Positions 11,771 to 22,582 of a stretch of 64,000 nucleotides of DNA are shown here, in pieces. Every line of letters begins with the position of its first letter. Position 1 is the stretch's first letter. The stretch lies in assembly GCA_027627225.1 (NCBI GenBank), contig CM051025.1:55000681-55064680 (forward strand). Direction: 5' to 3'. The DNA is from Congeria kusceri (taxonomy: Eukaryota > Mollusca > Bivalvia > Myida > Dreissenidae). The translations under genes and the position numbers were made by a program. The notes under the pieces were generated by a model. The model had not been told where the DNA came from. It did no database searches and was given only the letters and a program-made list of their open reading frames with translations.

Positions 11771-12275
11771 TGATATTAAGAAGGGCCTGTACAAGAGGGC
11801 TGGGCCTAATGGACCTCGGTCGCTCACCTGAGTTTAATAAATATTACTCGATAAACCTTTTAAAAATTTAAAAGCATGTTCATATATGTTTAAAGGAAAA
11901 TGTTGGACCACTGAAAACCATGTTTTAGGAATACAAATTATTTGAAAGGAATTTTGTAGACAGTCACCCAACCAACTGTTCTGTAAAATAATTTTGAAAT
12001 ACAAGAAGCTTTTCAAGTTTTCAATATAGCCATTTAAGGAAAACGTTTACAGGCCTGGCCGCCATGTCAAAATAATTTGAAGGAATTTTGTAGAGGGTCA
12101 TGCATGGAACATTAATTACCTTGAAATCCAGTCAGCACTTACAAAAAAATATCAAGTTAATAGCTTACATGCTTTTGAAGATATGAAGCAAAAACATGAA
12201 AATGTGGACAGAAGGACGGGCAGAGAGGGTAGATTACTATAGGGTACCAGCAAAAACTTGTGGGGCCCCTATTGA
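11771..12275 (+). repeat. Mollusc-type dispersed repeat, 'ggcctaatggacctcggtcg' type
   Basis: Contains 'tggacctcggtcgctcacct' near its start, two 'gaaaggaattttgtaga'-like blocks (about 11945 and 12080), and a 'gtggacagaaggacggg' to 'tagggtaccagcaaaaactt' end. This matches a familiar class of bivalve dispersed repeat. It has no coding capacity. Confidence 0.6.
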
Positions 12276-13494
12276 AATGTGTTAAATGCTGTATGGAAGG
12301 CAAATCAAGTCTTGAATAATGGATCCAGTCAGTTGAAGATGTCCATCTAAGGTGCAGAAGTCATTCAAGTTTGCACAGTACTTTTGAAGTAGAAGCATCC
12401 ACTGCATACTCTGACACTGGTGTTACTGTAGCATAGTTGTTGTACTGAAATAATCATCAAGAAGGAAAATAACTAACTAACTTGTATTAGGAATAATATT
12501 TAAGTTGAATCGTGATTTTTGTTGCCTCACCACTGTAATGAACATCTTCAATGTTTGCCATTTACTAGGTAAGTATTTGAAAGAATTTTTTTAATGTAAA
12601 CAGGGACTAAGCTAAATATACAGTTTAACAACCAATACAGTCCGTAGCATGGACCAGGCATAATTTTCTCATGCAGTAATAACATAAATATGCATACTCC
12701 AAAAAGACAACCTTGAATCTATAAAAATTTCTCCACATGAATAATTTATCATAATCCGTTAGCCTGATGTACATTCTGTCAACAATCAATACATCTTTGT
12801 TGGAAAATATTTATCAACATTATGTCACTAAAGTGTCTGAATGTTTGTTGTCATCAAGACAAGCAAATTCATGTTCATTAAAATGATTTAACACTGCTTA
12901 ATGGACCTTTAAATAATTAAGAAAATAACTACTGAATCATATGATTTATGTCAGTAAGATCTTGTTTACTTCCTATTTAAGAAGTTTCATGCAATGCTTT
13001 CAGACATGAAATTATTTTAGCAATAAACTCATTGTACACATGGTGGCCACTGAAATTCGGAAGAAAAACCCTGTCTTCCTGATTTTTTTTGACCAGAATG
13101 TGATTTTTCCTTATATTTTTTGTCAAATTGCCATTCTAGTTTGTGCGTATCTGTGACAGTGTTGAATTATGTCTTAGATTTTATATTTCACGTTTCATCT
13201 GTCTTTGGAATTTTTTCCTATGACTATGGTCAAATTTCCTGAATTTTCTGATTTTTCACAATTTACACTTTCCAGTGGCCATCATGGAATAATAGAACAA
13301 ATCTATGAATGAAGCTAGTCAGGAAAAAGCTCTCTTGAATCAAGCCATGAACATCATATATAATGATTTTATAGCACATAATAAAATCATTTCATAGTTA
13401 TATGAATGAACTAACCAGTACACTTGAATAATGTTAACAAATGTCTGCAAATAACTGGAGTTGTCTTAGGACAACATGCTTAACAATTCATTCC

Positions 13495-14190
13495 GCTTTG
13501 ATTATATATATATTCTGTCAGTGACCTTACATAATGATCCCGAAGACCTTTGTGAAGTATTAATTGATTATCTGTAGTAGTAACAGAGATACATATTTGC
13601 ACGCAAACCTTAACATGACTATTTCTAAGTACAAAAAGAGGCATAATTCTGCTAAAATGTTGGCCACAGTTATGGGCCTTGGCCAGTAACCTTATATTAT
13701 TACCCTGAAGACACCTGTGAAGTTTCTGCTGAATATCTGTAGTAGTTACAATGATATTTACTTGCACGCAAATCTTAACCTCAATTTTCTCTTGCACACG
13801 AACCTTAACCTGACTTTTCTAAGTACAACAGGGGTATTATCTGCTAAAATGCTGGTCACAGTTATGGGCCTTGGCCAGTGACCGTATATAATGACCCGGA
13901 ACACGTGTGTGAAGTTTTAATTGAATATCTGTAGTAGATATGGAGTTGGTACATGCAAACTTAAACCTGAAGTTGTTGAAGTACACAAAGGGGCATAATT
14001 CTGCTAAACTGAGGTAACAGTTATAGACCTTGGTCTATGACCTAACAAAATGACCCTGAAGACATGTGTGAAGTTTCAATTAAATATCTGTAGTAGTTAC
14101 AGATATATATATACTTGTTGCACCTTAACTAGAACATTACGCCGACACTGACGAACGGGTAAGAAGTATAGCTCGGACTATTCGATAAAG
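13495..14190 (+). repeat. Mollusc-type dispersed repeat, opposite orientation to 6208-6835
   Basis: About four diverged units, each with 'gcataattctgctaaaatg', 'ttatgggccttggccagtga' and 'gtgtgaagtttcaatt'. The repeat ends 'tacgccgacactgacgaacg', then 'tagctcggactattcga'. These are the reverse complements of blocks in 6208-6835, so the pair forms a second, looser inverted repeat inside the element. A 'gaacctta' block near 13800 is duplicated. Confidence 0.65.
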
Positions 14191-15489
14191 ACTGAAATAT
14201 AATTAACCTTGGAAATGTACTGCCTCCTTCTTTGACATCTTTTTGCTCTTCTTATCACTTCACCACATCCAGTATGCTCATAGTGTCACTGCAATAAACA
14301 TATCTATTTTAAACATCTGATAACTATAAAATCTTGCACAATCAGGTTTATTCTAATTGTACAACATTTATCTAACTGAAAGTCTAAGTAATTTTAAAAT
14401 GTGCATTTATTCTTTATTTACTCAACAAAGATGTGCCAGTATTACTAAGGGTTCACAAATTAAACTTTCAATTTGTTGTTTCAGCATTGTTTCTTACTTG
14501 AGGCGTTTAAATTATATACATGTACATCTCTATATGAATGAAATCATAATACATCAATTTAGATATTATAATAGTTTTTAACTTAAGATAATTTAATACT
14601 ATAAAAATCAACAGCACATTCCTACAATAGCAAATGAGTAAACAAATGTAATGAAAATTATGGTAATATCTCATTTTCAGAGCATAAAAATCAAACCTGT
14701 AGTTGTGGTGTTCTCTTAGGAAGCATGTTTTATGATCTTCTGCTGACCAAGACTGTGATAATGTTGCTTTATCTGTTCTATTTCTGTTGAAAGAAGCACA
14801 ATGTTGATTTATATGAACAAATAATGTCTTTAAGATGAAATAAGTATCTCAGGTTGATACCTCATGATTTAAAAATACTTTAGTACCGCGTCAAATATAT
14901 TTTTGTTTCAGGTTACATGACCAAATAAACTAGGGTAGGTAAGTACGTAGGTTTTTTTAAAATTTAATCAACTTAAAGATTCTAAAACTGAATGAATATT
15001 CAAAACACTGCAGTAATATAGTTTAACAAGTAGATGCTATCAAAACAAAACACTAATTAAACCACAAAACAAAAACATTTAGTTATTAAAAAACAATAGT
15101 ACAAAAATATCTGAAAAACTCAATAAGATGTTCTAGGGTAAGGGCATTTTTAGGGTCGGTTGGGTAACCTGAAACCAATTATTTTTACGCCTAACAAGAA
15201 TACTCAAGTTCTACTGTTAAAAATAATTCAGTTGTGGTTGTTAACTGTGTTTTTTAGAGGATTTTGTGAAGGATCTCATTTGTCATAACCAAAAGTTAGC
15301 GTTTTTTTTTCGAATTGCAAAAGGTATCCTTGTTACCAAATACAAAAAAAAGTCACTATAACATTTCATCACTAGTAAGAATCTGCTTTATTGTAAATTG
15401 AAGGCAAAAATGGTAATCATTTAATATTTAACAGACATGAAGATAAAACTGTGATGGTATGGACTTGGTAACTATGAAAGACTTATTGT

Positions 15490-15662
15490 GTAGTGACCCG
15501 GTAAGCTCAGTGGGAAGAGCACTTGCCGGGTCTCGGGTTTGAGTCCTGGACTGGCTGTTCAATTTTCTCACCCTGTGAGTGTGACATTTGTTAGCCAACA
15601 AGGGGTAGTGCCAATACCAATGCCTCTGATACAACGCAGATTGTACAAAGTAAATCTCCAAA
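15490..15662 (+). mobile_element. tRNA-derived SINE
   Basis: Pol III A box TAAGCTCAGTGG (15502-15513) and B box GGTTTGAGTCC (15536-15546) lie at tRNA spacing in plus orientation. They are followed by a non-tRNA body ('caccctgtgagtgtgacatt', 'acaaggggtagtgccaa'). The acceptor stem is not conserved, so this is a SINE head rather than a tRNA gene. The minus-strand open frame across it is a by-product. No target duplication was identified. Confidence 0.6.
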
Positions 15663-15738
15663 TTTCAATATAAAATCCCTTTAAAGAAGAGGAAAGTGTT
15701 GCCGTACTCAGATAAAATATATTCAAGGGGGCACTCAC

Positions 15739-15785
15739 CTTTTAACCGAGTCTCATGCTCAAGCCACAAACTGGCATTCCTTTTC
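15739..15785 (-). CDS. Putative internal exon, minus strand, near the right arm
   Basis: A 47-bp block on the minus strand follows a clean acceptor (gtgattctgtcacag|GAAAAGG) and ends at a strong donor (TTAAAAG|GTGAGTG). One frame is open across it (KRNASLWLEHETRLK), entering and leaving in matched partial-codon phases. It would belong to a transcript running inward from the right arm, where another donor (CAACAA|GTAAGT, complement of 16081-16092) lies just inside the CCAAT boxes. No protein family was recognised and other exons are not secure. Confidence 0.3.
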
Positions 15786-16086
15786 CTGTGACAGAATCAC
15801 TGAAAAGTCGAATAATGATCAAATATAATTAAATCTTAAGTGCTTGTTATCATTATGACTTTACAGTTTAAATTAAGTCAAACAATGTCCGGAAAACACT
15901 CGCGTCCGAAAAATACTCGTTGGTACTCCTCCTCATATTCGCATAAAACGTTGGAGTGGCATAAAAATAAAAGCATGTGTAACGTACATATATTTAAATT
16001 AATATATTTCAAATAACAAAATAATAACTAAGTTATTTATAAGATATAATAACGTAAAAACCTCGTGACTTGTTTATTCTACTTAC

Positions 16087-16180
16087 TTGTTGTTGTTGTT
16101 GTAGTATATAAGCTGGATGAGACACTATTACTGATTGGTCAGTTCTAAGTATCGGAACCAATCAAATCATTTTCTCGGGT
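16087..16180 (-). promoter_or_regulatory. Putative promoter and first exon at inner edge of right arm
   Basis: Mirror image of the left arm's promoter-like block: ATTGG (16134-16138) and CCAAT (16058-equivalent position 16158-16162) flank the shared 'ttctaagtatcggaacc' segment. On the minus strand these are followed by 'cttatatactacaacaacaa' and a splice donor gtaagt (complement of 16081-16086). There is no ATG in this stretch, so it would be a 5' untranslated exon. This is inference only. Confidence 0.3.
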
Positions 16181-16684
16181 AACCCATGGCAACCCGCTTT
16201 TTGTGCAGTATTTCATGTGTTATATTTTCCGTTGGAAGATTTGTAAAGTTCCGCGCTTGTTAGATTCCGCTTTTTGTGCAGTGTTCATTGCGTAATTTTT
16301 CCGTCGGAAGAATTGCAAAGTTCCGCGCTTTTTAGATTATGCTTTCTAGCCGTCGGAACAAATTTCCCGAAAAATGCTATTTAAGTTAGTATCTTTTTGT
16401 CCGTCGGAAAAAGTTACAAGTTCCGCGATTTTTATATTCCGAATTCTTCCCGTGGGAACAAATGTCCCGAAAATTGTTAAGTAATTAGTATCTTTCTGTC
16501 CGTCGGAAAATGTTGATTCCCGAAATTCCGACGGCTGCTATATGTTTATATTAGCGTTGTTTTTCGCGGAATATTAAAGTTCCGCAAAATGAAAATCTCT
16601 GATAGTCCGATAGTTACTTTGATAGTCCGATAGTTACTATATATTTTAATGTAATTTAGCGGGGGTCCCAACCGGCTTTCCATA
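16131..16684 (-). repeat. Right terminal inverted repeat (about 554 bp)
   Basis: Reverse complement of the left arm, including the TATGGAAAGCCGG terminus, the 'cggaatttcgggaatcaaca' block, several TTCCGACGG sites and the CCAAT region. It differs by substitutions and by an extra short duplication of 'ctttgatagtccgatagtta' near its outer end (about 16605-16640), and its inner tandem units lack the 'gttgccatgggttaccc' part between them. The arms have therefore diverged separately since insertion. Confidence 0.8.
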
Positions 16685-16692
16685 GCATTGTA
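16685..16692 (+). repeat. Target site duplication, right (GCATTGTA)
   Basis: Direct repeat of 4782-4789, immediately outside the CTTTCCATA terminus of the right arm. Confidence 0.65.
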
Positions 16693-16792
16693 CTATGATA
16701 CTATTACTTGTTAGCACCGAAGGTATTTACGAATTTCACTAACGTCCCTACAGCGGAGCTATAGGCATATGTTAACATTTATCGACAGTATT

Positions 16793-16850
16793 TCACTACA
16801 TAAACACAGATGGGTATCTAATAAATCATATTTCTCCCTTTTCAGCTTGT
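16793..16850 (+). repeat. Duplicon family F2, copy 2
   Basis: Reads 'actacataaacacagatggg', then 'tatctaataaatcatatttc'. It lies about 110 bp outside the right end of the inverted-repeat element and immediately before a large hairpin. Confidence 0.55.
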
Positions 16851-16854
16851 ATTT

Positions 16855-17012
16855 AAGAATTGGAACGCTCTTTTCGGTGCTTCATCAATGTATGAAGGTC
16901 AGTTCTTTGGTATCTAATTTGCGAAAGCCGAAGGCTTTATGTAAAAATTTTATACAACAGAAACATGACCTTCATACATCGATGATGCTCCGAAAAGAGC
17001 GTTTCAATTCTT
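16855..17012. repeat. Large imperfect hairpin (arms about 48 bp)
   Basis: The left arm 16855-16902 (aagaattggaacgctctttt...) pairs with the right arm 16963-17012, with roughly five mismatches, around a loop of about 60 nt that itself contains 'gccgaaggctt'. It could be a small palindromic transposon remnant or encode a hairpin RNA. It is too long and too mismatched at the loop side to call a microRNA precursor. Confidence 0.65.
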
Positions 17013-18650
17013 TTTATTACTTATAATTAAAATTGTTTGTATACTTTAAAATTTTAGCTTAAAAGAGAAAACTAATCTGGGATTTATTGTTGCAATTCGC
17101 GCATCAATAAATTGAAGTATAATCCGCAGGCTCCACCCCTTGCACTGCAGTAGTGCTGTGTACATTTTATTCATTAAAACGCTATATAGCGGTACATTAA
17201 ATAATTGTGATAACTTTTTCTGTTGATTTATTTGTGTTTTGGTTGATATTTAGTAAAAGAAATTTTAAACAAGTTGTTTTTTTTATCCTTAATAGTTAGC
17301 AATATAAGGAAATGTTTAAACGACTTCTAGTTTAGATTTATGACAAGAGGCTAAACGAGTCGAACGGTTTTTTGTAAACACTCATGTACATGTGCCGTTG
17401 GAACCGTCCAGTAGGCGTAAAATATGTTTCAATAATCAATGCTTATTTTTATATTTTAAACGCAAAAATCATCTTTATGTTTAATTTCTTATTTTAAAAG
17501 ACCCGTTTGTCCTTCGAAATTATTAAATGTTTACACCCCATATAGCATGCATTTTAAAACCGTGTGTTGAGCAAATATTTCAACAACACAATTTTGTGCA
17601 CTTCGTGTTGAAACGTTTTGTGTAAGAAATTCGGCAAATGACGACTTAATTTGTGGATATAAAATCATAAGGAGGAAAGAGTAACCGACTTTTATTATTT
17701 AAAACCGATCTAAATATCGAATCTATGAAATTGTGTGCCGTCGACCGAAAATATCAGACTATGCTTTTTATCAATATGTGACACAAATTGAAAATGTCAG
17801 TTTTTATGCATCCTATTTCAATATTTTCATAGAACTGTGAACATGAAGAAAATTTTAATTGTTTTAGTCAAGGCTTAATGATATTTCTTTTATTTTTTTA
17901 AAAACGTTTTTGCTTCAGCTGCTGATTAAACTCCTGGCTCCAAGTGACAAACTGGATGGACAAGATATTACAGTACGCCCTGTAGTGCATTGTGCATGGA
18001 TAAATGTTCGAAGTTGAGACGATGGACCGTTGAATTTTGTGCAAATCATCCTTGGCTTATATGCTAAATTGGCCAACGTGAGCCTACTTTGAGGAATGTT
18101 TTGAGCTTGGCAACTAGCGTGTCATTTGCGTACTTGAAAATGGGATGTTTTACAATGTTAAATGGGCCATTCAGGTCTCAGAGATGACAGTCTAATTCAG
18201 GTCGCACAATTTTCGAGGTGTTCTTATGGTATTCTTTTGTAGCTCCACGGGATGACTGCATACCATGCTCGCTTGGTTTTCGGGTGGCTTCCTTGTCAAA
18301 AAAATTGCGAGACATTTGTTCAACTTGATGCCTGTTATTTGAGTGAAACCTGTTGTTTATAAACCGTTTTTTGCTCCAGTCTGTAAAACTGTGAGTAATA
18401 TTTTGATCCACAAATTATTTTTTTAATGGTTGTTAAATTTTTGAAGGAAACAGGCTAAACAAATGCAAGTGCATAACACTAACACAAGCATTACCACGTG
18501 TGACAACAATAACGCAATATCTGCAATGTACTATTAAGCACTTATTGCGTTCCTGCACTGCGATGATGGTTGTCTCTCTGAACTGACCATGTGCAAACGT
18601 GTGACTCCAAGGTCTTATTTAATTTCCTCCTTCAGGCCAGTTTTGTCCCA
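17013..18650. other. Intergenic stretch, no gene shown
   Basis: No recognisable gene. Two slightly GC-richer parts deserve mention. About 17930-18030 follows an acceptor-like 'gtttttgcttcag' and is open for about 33 codons. About 18178-18411 on the minus strand is open for 77 codons (MDQNITHSF...), rich in polar residues. Neither resembles a known family, and lengths like these arise by chance. Confidence 0.4.
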
Positions 18651-18659
18651 TTATGATGT

Positions 18660-18800
18660 CTCATTGCTCATCCAGAGGTATGTTTCCTGTCTTGTCCAGA
18701 CAACTATATGTATCTAACGGCAATAACGACGAAAACATGCATCACAGGACTGGAATCGGTCTGTGTCCTTAATGTACAGAGCTTCTCTCAAGGCTAATTT
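18660..18800 (+). repeat. Duplicon family F3, copy 1
   Basis: Order of blocks: 'atgtttcctgtcttgtccag', 'caactatatgtatctaacgg', 'caataacgacgaaaacatgc', 'atcac', then 'ctctcaaggctaattt'. It matches 21280-21420 in the same orientation, and 40045-40170, 47735-47800 and 56300-56370 in reverse. Confidence 0.6.
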
Positions 18801-20637
18801 ATTTGTGTCCGTATTATAAGAATACGTAATATACTGCATCTAATTTGTTCAGATGCGACAAGTGCTTGCTTATATTGCCAATTTTGCGAGACCGCAGCTC
18901 CTAAAAGCAATAATCTCGCGCGACAAATATGAATGCAGTCTAGTTAATGTTAACCCTTTCTATTCAGTTCGGACACAAACATTGTGATATGCTAAATCAG
19001 ATTGAAAAAATGTAATATTGTATTCGTTATTTTGTTACATATTTTAAGTAAGTAGCTATCTATTCGTGTTACACTATTGAGTACATATTATAACAACTCT
19101 CTTGAGTTTTACATATGTAAAGAATATAGTATTTTCTATATTATAATACGTTTCTGTTTTGGTATGAACCCAACAATCTAGTAAAAATAACGCCAATGTA
19201 TATTTTAAATTTATCTTAAAAAGTATACACTGTACAAGTATTTAAGTGATTTGATATTAAACATGCGACTCGTAACAATACAGCCACACGCGTTCACTAA
19301 TTGAAATGTACCCAACGTTATTCTTGTAAGTGTTCGATAACATCATCAAGTGACAGAAAATATGTCTGAGATGGGACAATAACTTAGTAATACTTAATTA
19401 TATTTGCGACGAAAACACGCTGTCTTGAAATAGCTGTTGGGTTTTGCCATGTTGTGTTAAATAGCAGGCGGAACAGAAAACAGTAACATCAATATTTGGT
19501 TAATCAGTTACGACGTTCTTGCTATTTTCTACTGCTGTTACCATCCATTGATAGAACATTGGATTCATTTCTGAATTATCTCAAATATTTATGTACGCAC
19601 ACAACAAGGCGCACAACCAGATGCCGTTCTCTTGACTGTTAGTTGGTTCGTAGCCCCCTGCAGAAAGTGTACCTTTAACAAAACGAAATATAAATTGAAA
19701 CATTTATAACACACATCCAAATTGCCTTGTATTTGTGTCGAACTCAGGATGTCATACATTGCATTTTCATGATTATTCTGAAGCAATATTATTTTTCTGT
19801 CAGAACTTCTCCAGTTGTAAATGAATCTCGCGTTAAACATATTTGATTACCGATACGGGTTACGCTTTCAATCAACAAATAAATCTGTATGAAATACCTC
19901 ATCCATATAAATGCTATAGCTTAAACAACATATGAAAGGGGTATGAAACAACAAAAAAACACTGCCTGTACGAAAATATGCCTATATTTAGGCTAAATAA
20001 AACAACTCCTTAACAATAAATAAGATAGCTGCAATAAAAGCACAGTGTGATGTTCGCAATGTACTCGTGTATGATAAATGTGCATATGTTACGTACAATT
20101 AACACAAAGAAGCCTTAAATGTTATGGTCTGGAAAATGAGACAACATGCTTTCCACTATGTTTAGTTTTATACTGGCAAATACATTTTAGGCTCTATATG
20201 ATAAGTGTTTGAACATTTGATGGTGATTTAAAGTGGTGTAGGCAAAATGTAATAGTTCATAACACTTTGACATATTTTTTTCCAAACTTTGGGTTGGAAT
20301 TACAGTAATATACGAAAGTGGTGTTCATTATTATTGTTCCACAATGACAGATATTTGACAATATAATCATCACGTCGAAGTTTGTTTATATTGTTTATAT
20401 ATTTCTCTTTTAGTGTAAAGTTGTTACTAATTTAGAGAATAATAGTTTTGTTAGAGAACTAGAACATTGCAAGCAAATTTTGACCGGGTTTGAGTGCCTA
20501 TGATGATATATATGTGAAAATAAAATACAATATTAAATACTTAATTGACACATTTAAATTATTAACCGGAGCATATTTACAGCTGTATCATGAGTATATA
20601 TTCAAATAAGTGTCAGATTTGATCACTAGTTTCCACC

Positions 20638-20700
20638 AATTACACAAGTGGATATCTAATAAATAATATTTTTCCCGTTTCAACGTATATTCGGGTAAAA
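20638..20700 (+). repeat. Duplicon family F2, copy 3
   Basis: Reads 'acacaagtggatatctaata', then 'aataatatttttcccgtttc'. Just upstream, 'atatattcaaataagtgtca' resembles the sequence at the left flank of the inverted-repeat element (about 4757-4780). This copy may therefore represent an unoccupied relative of that insertion site. Confidence 0.5.
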
Positions 20701-21279
20701 AGTATTCCCGAAGGCTTTCATTTGTCATTTAAGGTTTCTTTGGATGAAATGGGTGTCAATCTAAATGTTTATCATCATAAACACGTCGCAGGTAAATACG
20801 TTTATAAAACGAATAAGCATAAAAACAAGACGTAGCCAAGAATATACTGTCAAACTCTGAGAATAACTGCTATGAAATATAACATCAAAGTAATATTGTT
20901 AAAGTATTTAATAATTCGTTAATTATGAACATACAGGAATAATTAAACACACTTTCTTACATATTATATTACATTAAAGGAAAGTATATTATCTGCAAAG
21001 TAACAGCATTGTAAGAAAACATAAAGATAAGAAATGCAAATGCATATAAATGTCGCCTTACATTTTATGCACACAATTTGGGCAGCTAAAATTAACTGAT
21101 GAACCAAAAATAAATCGTGAGAGTCAGAAGAAAAACTATGTTTTAACTAGCAAAATAGTTTGCTTTCCATGTGTTCTCCCATATTATTTTTAACAAAACA
21201 TAAACACAACAAGTGCATGATGTAGGCGACTGCAATTTCCGTTTTAAGGTGTTTTTTTCTCATTATAATGTATCTTAGC

Positions 21280-21420
21280 ACACCCATCTAGACGTTTCCC
21301 GTCTTATTCAAGTAATTATATGTTTGTAACGGCAACAACGACGAAAACATGCATCACGTGATTGTGATCGGCCTTTGATGTGCATAACCTCTCGGAAGGC
21401 AACATTATTTGTTATTAGTT
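21280..21420 (+). repeat. Duplicon family F3, copy 2
   Basis: Reads 'tagacgtttcccgtcttatt', 'atatgtttgtaacggcaaca', 'acgacgaaaacatgcatcac', then a 'cctctcggaaggcaacatta' block matching F3 copy 1. Confidence 0.6.
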
Positions 21421-22244
21421 ATATAATGCATTAAAATTTTAAGTCGCCTTAAGTACTGTCTTATTTTGGCAACTGCGTACTACTGCAACTCTTAAAAGGA
21501 ATAACTTTACGCGACAAATATGGATGTAATCTACATGCCTTTCAATTCAAATACTTATATTAACGTAAATTTGTTATAAGTACACCGAACAGACAATATT
21601 GAAATAAACTATATTAAATAGAATTGTACTGTTTTATTTTTTATTCTAAAATGATACTCGCTAAATTTTCTATAGACAAAGAACACAATTATCGTTGTTC
21701 AACTACCCATTAAACATAGCAAAAAGAAGTCCCGATTCTGAGCGGAGCATAGTAAAAAGTAATTCCAAGAACGTACTATTGCAAAAATATATGTCTAAAT
21801 CAAACAAATGTTAGCATTATCGTTGTTTATTGGCTAATAAACAACTCTTTGTCTTTCTAATGTGTGGCAATTAAACAACTCTGGCTAACATCCTGTGGTA
21901 TAATTCCTACTCATCCGAACTCCAAATCATTGTTTATTGGCCGATAAACAACGAAAATTCGAAACATATTCCTTAATTTTACTTACATTCGTTTTAGAAT
22001 AATGCGTATTAGCTATTGCGTTGAGTTTTACATCAGCACATTGTACTTAGTTGGACACTTATATGAACTAGACTCTAAACTGGATGATACCCGTTGTAAC
22101 CATTCAGAGTAACCCATTATTCATTTAACACACAGCTATTCATATGGGTGAACTAAGGGTTATTTAGTTTAAAAAAAAGTAAATATTTTCCATTTGCAGT
22201 GATAATATGTCAACAAGTGCATGCGACTTAGATAATTTACATTT

Positions 22245-22385
22245 TAGCACGAAGTTATTGGTGTTTCTTCATCACGGTAACGCGGTGACACATCAGTATA
22301 ATAATCAATTACTGTGGTACTAATCTCATTAGCATATGAAATAAACACTGCCGTACATCTGCTATCAAAGTACAAAATCAATCTA
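22245..22385 (+). repeat. Duplicon family F4, copy 1
   Basis: Order: 'ttattggtgtttcttcat', 'cacggtaacgcggtgacaca', a 'tcaatta' block, 'aatctcattagcatatgaaa', then 'taaacactgccgtacatctg'. The same order occurs at 26620-26780 and 28183-28335. Confidence 0.6.
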
Positions 22386-22582
22386 ATAATATTATTTTAT
22401 TGTATGAGAGTCATTTGTGCAAATGCATTTTTTCAGTATGCACGTGTCCTTTTGTATAAAGAAATACAAAGACATTGCCAGCATGGATTGCGTAAAAGTA
22501 TTACATTTAGTAATTTTGCTTTGGTTCTTTTGGGACTGGTTTTTTATTATTTTTACAGCGAGACACTTTTTGGAAAAATACG

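Larger units (their letters stand above)
4788..16684. mobile_element. 11.9-kb element with long terminal inverted repeats
   Basis: The sequence from 4788 (TATGGAAAGCCGGTTGGG...) is repeated in reverse complement up to 16684 (...CCCAACCGGCTTTCCATA), with arms of about 555 bp. The outer ends are flanked by a direct repeat: GCATTGTA at 4782-4789 and at 16685-16692. This gives a 6-bp target duplication if the element starts at TATGG, or up to 8 bp if the shared TA is counted. Long inverted arms plus a target duplication are the hallmark of a DNA transposon. No transposase, polymerase or integrase is recognised between the arms, so it is either non-autonomous or its enzyme is split into exons too short to see. 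Polintons also have 6-bp duplications and long arms, but their ends usually begin AG and their capsid and polymerase genes are absent here. The convergent exon signals inside the arms recall MuDR-type layout, though homology is not shown. Confidence 0.75.

Noticed and set aside
14700..14760. Possible further minus-strand exon inside the element
   Set aside because: The frame is open, but the acceptor lacks a pyrimidine tract and the donor (GTTTGA) is weak, so it does not meet the standard for a feature.
4788..16684. Polinton/Maverick identity for the long-armed element
   Set aside because: The 6-bp duplication and long arms fit, but the termini do not begin AG and no polymerase, integrase, ATPase or capsid-like frame is visible.
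17937..18019. Possible terminal exon after 'gtttttgcttcag'
   Set aside because: About 30 open codons after an acceptor-like site are within chance expectation, and no upstream exon could be linked.
18178..18411. 77-codon minus-strand frame, polar-rich
   Set aside because: Composition is slightly protein-like, but no family, splice context or second copy supports it. It is noted only as part of a gene-free stretch.
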